From: Akkermansiaceae bacterium UBA5689
Lineage (GTDB): Bacteria > Verrucomicrobiota > Verrucomicrobiia > Verrucomicrobiales > Akkermansiaceae
Length of the DNA: 27,324 nt
Direction: 5' to 3'
NCBI GenBank assembly: GCA_002420305.1
Contig: DIHT01000078.1
Coordinates: 1-27,324, forward strand
Shown: piece by piece, positions 23,144 through 27,324 of the stretch
How positions within the stretch are numbered: position 1 is the first letter of the stretch
How the letters are laid out: every line of letters starts with the position of its first letter
Translations under genes and position numbers: made by a program
Notes under the pieces: model-generated
Told to the model about the DNA's origin: nothing
The model's database searches: none
The model's input: only the letters and a program-made list of their open reading frames with translations

Positions 23144-24298
23144 TTACCAGGAAAACTTGCTTACCATGGTGTGAGTGTAGGTTTCACCTGGCTTAATGAT
23201 GCAATTGGGGAAGGCTGGGTTGTCCTGTTTGTTCGGTGAGTCGGGAAACATCTGAGTTTCCAGACAGCATGCGGTGCGGTGCCCGTATTTCACTCCACCC
23301 TTGCCGGCAGTTTCTCCATCGAGGAAGTTGCCTCCATAAAACTGCACGCCGGGTTGGTCGGAGTGGAGTTCCATGGCGCGACCGGTCTTGGGGTCTCTGA
23401 GAATAGCGGCCTGACGCAGACCTTCTCCATCTACTGCCCAGCAGTGGTCGTAGCCCTTGCCGAATTGGAGGGGAATGCTTTCTGCCTCAATCCGATCTCC
23501 GATGACGGTGGCAGTATTGAAATCGAACGGGGTATTTTCGACTTCGGCCAAGCTTCCGTCAGGGATGAGGGTCGCGTCGGTAGGGAGGAAATACTTCGCC
23601 GGAATAGTGAGAATATGATCGTTGATCGAAGTCGTTGGGTCTCCGCTCAGGTTCCAGTAAGCGTGCTGGACAATATTTACCGGAGTCGCTTTATCGGTTG
23701 TGGCGGTGCAAGTCCATTTCAGTTCGTTATTGTCGTTGAGGGTGTAGCTCACGGTAACCTCGAGATTTCCGGGATATCCTTCCTCGCCGTCTGCGGAAGT
23801 GTAGGTGAGTTTGACTCCTCCTTCGATTGCCTCGCCTTTCCAGAGAACCTTGTCGAAGCCCATTTCTCCGCCGTGCAGATGGTTCGGTTCGTTGTTGATG
23901 ACCAACTTGTCATAGACTTCGCCATCGATTTCGAATTTGCCTCCAGCAATACGATTGCCATAGCGGCCTACGGTAGCGCCAAAGTAGGAGCTGTTGGTAA
24001 GCCAGCCGGCCAGATCGTCATAACCATGAGTGACGTCCTTCACGTTGCCGTCCTTATCGGGCACTTCCAAGCTGGTGAGGATAGCGCCATACTCAGTGAC
24101 TTTAGCGATCATTCCATTCTTGTTGCCGAAGGTGAAGAGTTTCACCTCTGAACCATCTGCGAGTTTGCCGTAGGATTCCACTTTGGTTTCGTTGCTTGAG
24201 TTGGAGTTGACGCCCTTTCCTTTGCCGTCGTCCGAGCTTGGACTGCAGGCGGAGAGAACGAGACTGATGAGGGAGAGTGTTGTGATTGTATGTTTCAT
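23144..24298 (-). CDS. galM: Lipoprotein aldose 1-epimerase (mutarotase)
   Basis: 384 residues from ATG at 24298. The N-terminus is a lipoprotein signal with lipobox LSAC (C18), followed by a flexible Ser/Gly/Asn/Asp linker to about residue 38. The galactose-mutarotase fold is complete: TEYGAILTSLEVPDK, YGNRI (R116), NHLHGG (H142), QHAYWNLSG (H212), DHCW (D284), and the catalytic glutamate E347 in LETQMFPDSPN. The protein interconverts alpha and beta anomers of aldoses such as galactose or glucose. Lipidation places it on the outer or inner membrane surface, so mutarotation occurs before uptake. It precedes the SSS symporter by 101 bp and is divergent from glycerol kinase. Bacterial galM enzymes are more often cytoplasmic, so the exported form is notable but seen in other sugar-scavenging lineages. 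Confidence 0.95.
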   Translation of the reverse strand: MKHTITTLSLISLVLSACSPSSDDGKGKGVNSNSSNETKVESYGKLADGSEVKLFTFGNKNGMIAKVTEYGAILTSLEVPDKDGNVKDVTHGYDDLAGWLTNSSYFGATVGRYGNRIAGGKFEIDGEVYDKLVINNEPNHLHGGEMGFDKVLWKGEAIEGGVKLTYTSADGEEGYPGNLEVTVSYTLNDNNELKWTCTATTDKATPVNIVQHAYWNLSGDPTTSINDHILTIPAKYFLPTDATLIPDGSLAEVENTPFDFNTATVIGDRIEAESIPLQFGKGYDHCWAVDGEGLRQAAILRDPKTGRAMELHSDQPGVQFYGGNFLDGETAGKGGVKYGHRTACCLETQMFPDSPNKQDNPAFPNCIIKPGETYTHTMVSKFSW

Positions 24299-24582
24299 TC
24301 CAAGGACGCGTGTCTGAGAGCGGACGAAATGGATGGGCTGTGGTCAATGGGTTATTGGTTAAGCGATATTAGGAAACAGGAGGGAAGATACTGAACATCG
24401 GTGTTTCCGGCTATGAACCTCCCTATTCTTCAGCTTTTGGATGCCTCGCGAGGGGAGGGAAATTGTGTGCCTCATTGGAGGATTCTTGGGGGTCTCAGCG
24501 GGTGATAGCGGAAAAGGACAGATCCAGTTTCACGGGAAGACAGCTTGAAAAGCGATTCGAGGTGCGATCCCCTGAATGGAGA

Positions 24583-26049
24583 ATGAAGTTTGTCCTCGCT
24601 CTGGATCAGGGAACCACGAGTTCGCGTAGTCTGCTTTTCGACGAGAAGGGCAGGGTCATCCGCTCTGCCCAGAGGGAGTTTCCCCAGTATTATCCCGAGC
24701 CAGGGTGGGTGGAGCACGACCCGGAGGAAATATGGACATCCCAGCGAGAGACTCTTGAGGCAATAGTCGCTGAGGCTGAGGGCGGGACGATCGCAGGGAT
24801 TGGTATTTCCAATCAACGTGAAACTACCGTGCTGTGGGATGCAGAGACCGGGGAGGCGGTACACCATGCCATTGTCTGGCAGGACCGCCGGACGGCGGAA
24901 CGCTGCAGGCGCTTGAAAGGGGATGGCAGGGAGGGGGAGGTTACGGAGAGGACTGGATTACGGTTAGATCCATATTTCAGCGCTACCAAGATTGAGTGGA
25001 TTCTGGATCACGTAGATGGCGCTCGGGAGAGGGCAGAGGCAGGAAAGCTCCGCTTTGGAACGATCGACTCATGGATTATCTGGAAGTTGACCAGTGGGAG
25101 AGTCCACGTAACGGATATCTCCAATGCCTCCAGAACGAGCTTGTTCAATATTCATACCCTTGAGTGGGACGAAGCTCTTCTTGAGATGTTCCGGGTTCCG
25201 AGGGCAATTCTTCCTGAGGTAGTCGACTCCAGTGGTGTGGTAGGCGAGTGGAGAGGCATACCGATCGGGGGAATGGCCGGTGATCAGCAGGCCGCTCTTT
25301 TCGGTCAGGCGTGCTTTGCCCCGGGGATGGCTAAGAGCACTTATGGAACGGGATGCTTCCTACTCATGAATACTGGTGGGGAGGCAGTCAGTTCTGAAAA
25401 CGGTCTTCTTACCACGATAGGGTGGCGTATTGGCTCTGAGGTGACTTACGCGCTGGAGGGTTCTATCTTCGTTGCGGGGGCGCTCTTTCAGTGGCTCCGG
25501 GACGAGCTTAAAATTGTACAGACTGCCAGCGATCTTGATGAAATGGCCGCCACTGTGGCTGATAGTGGCGGATGCGTTGTTGTTCCTGCATTCGCAGGAC
25601 TTGGTGCTCCTCATTGGGACCCGTATGCGCGGGGAGCGGTATTCGGTCTGACGAGGGGAACTTCGCAGGCCCATCTCTGCAGGGCCTCTCTGGAAGCGGT
25701 AGCTCTCCAATGCGTTGAATTGCTTGGCTGCATGGAACGAGATGCAGGGATGAAATTACTCGAATTGCGGGTTGATGGTGGCGCTTCAAAAAGTGACCTG
25801 CTCATGCAGATCCAAAGTGATCTCCTACAGCGTAAGGTCTTGCGCCCCAGCCATGTTGAAACTACCGCTTTTGGTGCCGCCGCTCTGGCCGGGCTTGCCA
25901 CTGGGGTTTGGAAGGATCGAGGTGATTTCCAGAGGCAATGGGAGCTGGATCGTTGTTTTGATCCTTCCGAGGAAGATTTCTCCGGAATCAAGGCGCGGTG
26001 GAACCGCGGTGTTGAGAGAGTCAGAGGCTGGGAGGCAGATCTCCAGTGA
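24583..26049 (+). CDS. glpK: Glycerol kinase
   Basis: 488 residues from ATG at 24583. The frame extends to TTG at 24463, but the FGGY-kinase domain begins immediately after the ATG (MKFVLALDQGTTSSRSLLFDEKG), so the 40 preceding codons are probably untranslated. Landmarks: WVEHDPEEIW, GISNQRETTVLWD, HAIVWQDRRTAERC, GTIDSWIIWKLT, DISNASRTSLFNIHTLEWDEALL, GMAGDQQAALFGQACFAPGMAKSTYGTGCFLL, GAPHWDPYARGAVFGLTRGT and VDGGASKSDLLMQIQSDLL. These are the glycerol and ATP-binding residues of GlpK, and the length matches the usual 495-505. It phosphorylates glycerol to glycerol 3-phosphate in the cytoplasm. No glpF, glpD or regulator is adjacent. It is divergent from galM and convergent with lysS, ending 30 bp from it. 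Confidence 0.97.
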   Translation: MKFVLALDQGTTSSRSLLFDEKGRVIRSAQREFPQYYPEPGWVEHDPEEIWTSQRETLEAIVAEAEGGTIAGIGISNQRETTVLWDAETGEAVHHAIVWQDRRTAERCRRLKGDGREGEVTERTGLRLDPYFSATKIEWILDHVDGARERAEAGKLRFGTIDSWIIWKLTSGRVHVTDISNASRTSLFNIHTLEWDEALLEMFRVPRAILPEVVDSSGVVGEWRGIPIGGMAGDQQAALFGQACFAPGMAKSTYGTGCFLLMNTGGEAVSSENGLLTTIGWRIGSEVTYALEGSIFVAGALFQWLRDELKIVQTASDLDEMAATVADSGGCVVVPAFAGLGAPHWDPYARGAVFGLTRGTSQAHLCRASLEAVALQCVELLGCMERDAGMKLLELRVDGGASKSDLLMQIQSDLLQRKVLRPSHVETTAFGAAALAGLATGVWKDRGDFQRQWELDRCFDPSEEDFSGIKARWNRGVERVRGWEADLQ

Positions 26050-26079
26050 TCCTCGGCCAGGCAGACAGTTTGGAGAGAT

Positions 26080-27324
26080 TTAGTCCTTACGTTTCAGCTG
26101 GGGAAAGAGGATGACGTCCCGAATCGTTGGAGCACCGGTGAGAAGCATGATCAGTCGATCAATACCAATCCCGATTCCTCCTGCCGGCGGCATGCCGTGC
26201 TCGAGAGTTTCGACAAAATCCTCATCGATTTCCTGAGTCTCCCCCCCGCTTTGCTCCTCGAAACGGGCTCGTTGAGAGTCGGGGTCGTTGAGCTCCGAGT
26301 ATCCAGGGGAGATTTCCTGACCGTTAATGATGAGTTCGTAGACATCGATGGTGCCAGGGTCCGCCTCATTGAGCTTGGCGAGTGGGATCAGCTTGGCGTC
26401 CACATGAGTGACGTAACAGGGGTCGAAGGTGTGCTCCTCGACCAGTTTCTCAAAGACTTGCTGAGTGACCTCGTAATCTTCGAGTTCTGCTCCAATTTCG
26501 AGGTTGAAGTCCGTTTCGGCACGAGCTCTTCGCTCGTCGGGGCTGATATCAAACCAGTCTGTGCCAGCTGCTTCACAAACAAGTTCGCGATATGGACGAC
26601 GTTTCCAAGGGCGCGAGAGGTCGATAGTTCTTGTCACTTCACCTTCTTCATCTTTGTGTTCGATTTGCAGAGTACCAAAGAACTTTTCCGCCAGTGAGCA
26701 TACCAGTTCCTCGACCAGTTCGGCCATTTTCTCAAAATCTGCGAATGCCCAGTAAGCTTCCAGCATGGTAAACTCGGGGTTGTGCCTCCTTGAGATCCCC
26801 TCATTGCGGAAGTTTCTGTTTAACTCAAAAACCTTGGGAAATCCTCCTACAAGGAGCCTTTTGAGGTAGAGCTCGGGAGCGATACGCAAAGTAAGGGGCA
26901 TATTGAGCGCGTTGTGGTGGGTCTCAAAGGGTCGGGCTGCAGCCCCTCCTGCCACGTCCTGAAGCATGGGCGTCTCGACCTCGAGGAAGTCCCGCTCATG
27001 GAAGAAATTTCGGATTTCGGCCAGCATGCGGGACCGAAGCACAAAAAGATCAGCGCTCCGCTGATTCGCCATGAGGTCTAGGTGTCGTTTGCGATACTTG
27101 ATCTCCCGGTCGGCAACTCCATGCCATTTGTCGGGCATGGGACGGAGCGCTTTCGAGAGGACCTGCAGGGAGCCCACTTTGACGGTAGGCTCACCCTTCC
27201 CGGTCGTGAAGGTGACTCCCTCAATTCCGATCCAATCTCCCCGGTCGAGCAATTGCCAGACCTCCCAGTCTTTTTCGGAAACTCCCTTTTTGTTCAAGTA
27301 GCCTTGAATGCGACCGTGCACGTC
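26080..27324 (-). CDS. lysS: Lysyl-tRNA synthetase (class II), N-terminus cut by window edge
   Basis: The frame runs from stop TAA at 26080-26082 to the right edge; about 415 codons are present, out of the usual 490-510. The visible start at GTG 27321 is an internal codon (VHGRIQGYL, within the OB-fold tRNA-binding domain), so the true start lies outside. Class II motifs: motif 1 region ADLFVLRSRMLAEIRNFFHERDFLEVETPML, a typical AGGAAARPFETHHNAL segment, RIAPELYLKRLLVGGFPKVFELNRNFRNEGISRRHNPEFTMLEAYWAF (motif 2, with R in FRNEG), INGQEISPGYSELNDPDSQRARFEEQ, and motif 3 GGIGIGIDRLIMLLTGAPTIRDVILFPQLK. The enzyme charges tRNA-Lys in the cytoplasm; the gene is a housekeeping anchor at the end of the catabolic region. 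Confidence 0.96.
   Translation of the reverse strand, partial: DVHGRIQGYLNKKGVSEKDWEVWQLLDRGDWIGIEGVTFTTGKGEPTVKVGSLQVLSKALRPMPDKWHGVADREIKYRKRHLDLMANQRSADLFVLRSRMLAEIRNFFHERDFLEVETPMLQDVAGGAAARPFETHHNALNMPLTLRIAPELYLKRLLVGGFPKVFELNRNFRNEGISRRHNPEFTMLEAYWAFADFEKMAELVEELVCSLAEKFFGTLQIEHKDEEGEVTRTIDLSRPWKRRPYRELVCEAAGTDWFDISPDERRARAETDFNLEIGAELEDYEVTQQVFEKLVEEHTFDPCYVTHVDAKLIPLAKLNEADPGTIDVYELIINGQEISPGYSELNDPDSQRARFEEQSGGETQEIDEDFVETLEHGMPPAGGIGIGIDRLIMLLTGAPTIRDVILFPQLKRKD

Noticed and set aside
23279..24151. Plus-strand open frame of 290 codons
   Set aside because: It is antisense to the aldose 1-epimerase, whose catalytic residues are all in place; the plus frame has no family signature.
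1..27324. Search for tRNA, rRNA, CRISPR, insertion sequences and phage genes
   Set aside because: The gaps are short, no T-loop consensus or spaced repeats were seen, and no transposase, integrase or recombinase motif appears in any plausible frame.

Overview
The window looks like a chromosomal segment of a heterotrophic, polysaccharide-degrading bacterium, most likely Verrucomicrobiota, with Planctomycetota or Lentisphaerota as less likely alternatives. The basis is gene content: three exported S1-type sulfatases, a secreted DUF1080 (3-keto-disaccharide hydrolase family) protein, a DUF6807/PmoA-like protein, an exported PQQ-type beta-propeller with an N-terminal WLQWRGP motif, an LRR-SGNH hydrolase fusion, and a very large secreted protease ending in a DPDGDG...REYATG module. 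Coding density is high. I see no tRNA, rRNA, CRISPR array, insertion sequence or phage gene, so this reads as a native catabolic/accessory region rather than a mobile island.

Left part (1-8994, all minus strand). In transcription order: a sulfatase (8994 to 7207), a secreted coiled-coil protein of unknown function (7044 to 5623), a tight three-gene cassette of Gfo/Idh/MocA oxidoreductase, PIG-L/LmbE deacetylase and NagB-like sugar-phosphate isomerase (5429 to 2621, gaps of 41 and 29 bp), an exported beta-propeller (2495 to 1257), and a second sulfatase cut by the left edge (954 to 1). A plausible reading is desulfation outside the cytoplasm followed by oxidation, N-deacetylation and isomerisation of an amino sugar inside it. 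The NagB-like enzyme has lost one canonical catalytic residue, so the chemistry may differ.

Middle (9084-13471). A plus-strand run of DUF1080 protein, membrane-anchored PHP-domain hydrolase, GNAT acetyltransferase and Dabb-domain protein, with gaps of 26-49 bp, probably forms an operon. It converges on a third sulfatase (13471 to 11990).

Right part (13590-27324). A 1160-residue secreted protease with a lysyl-endopeptidase-type catalytic domain and a long beta-sandwich tail is followed by a Tat-exported ADPRM-like metallophosphoesterase (minus). A DUF6807 protein (plus) is transcribed divergently from it, across an intergenic region carrying a perfect 15-bp palindrome. Then come the LRR-SGNH protein, an SSS-family sodium symporter and a lipoprotein aldose 1-epimerase (all minus). 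The last two look like a sugar mutarotation and uptake pair. The window ends with glycerol kinase (plus) converging on a class II lysyl-tRNA synthetase cut by the right edge.

Family assignments rest on motifs recognised by eye. Residue-level comparisons with Achromobacter protease I, E. coli NagB and human ADPRM are from memory and are marked as such.
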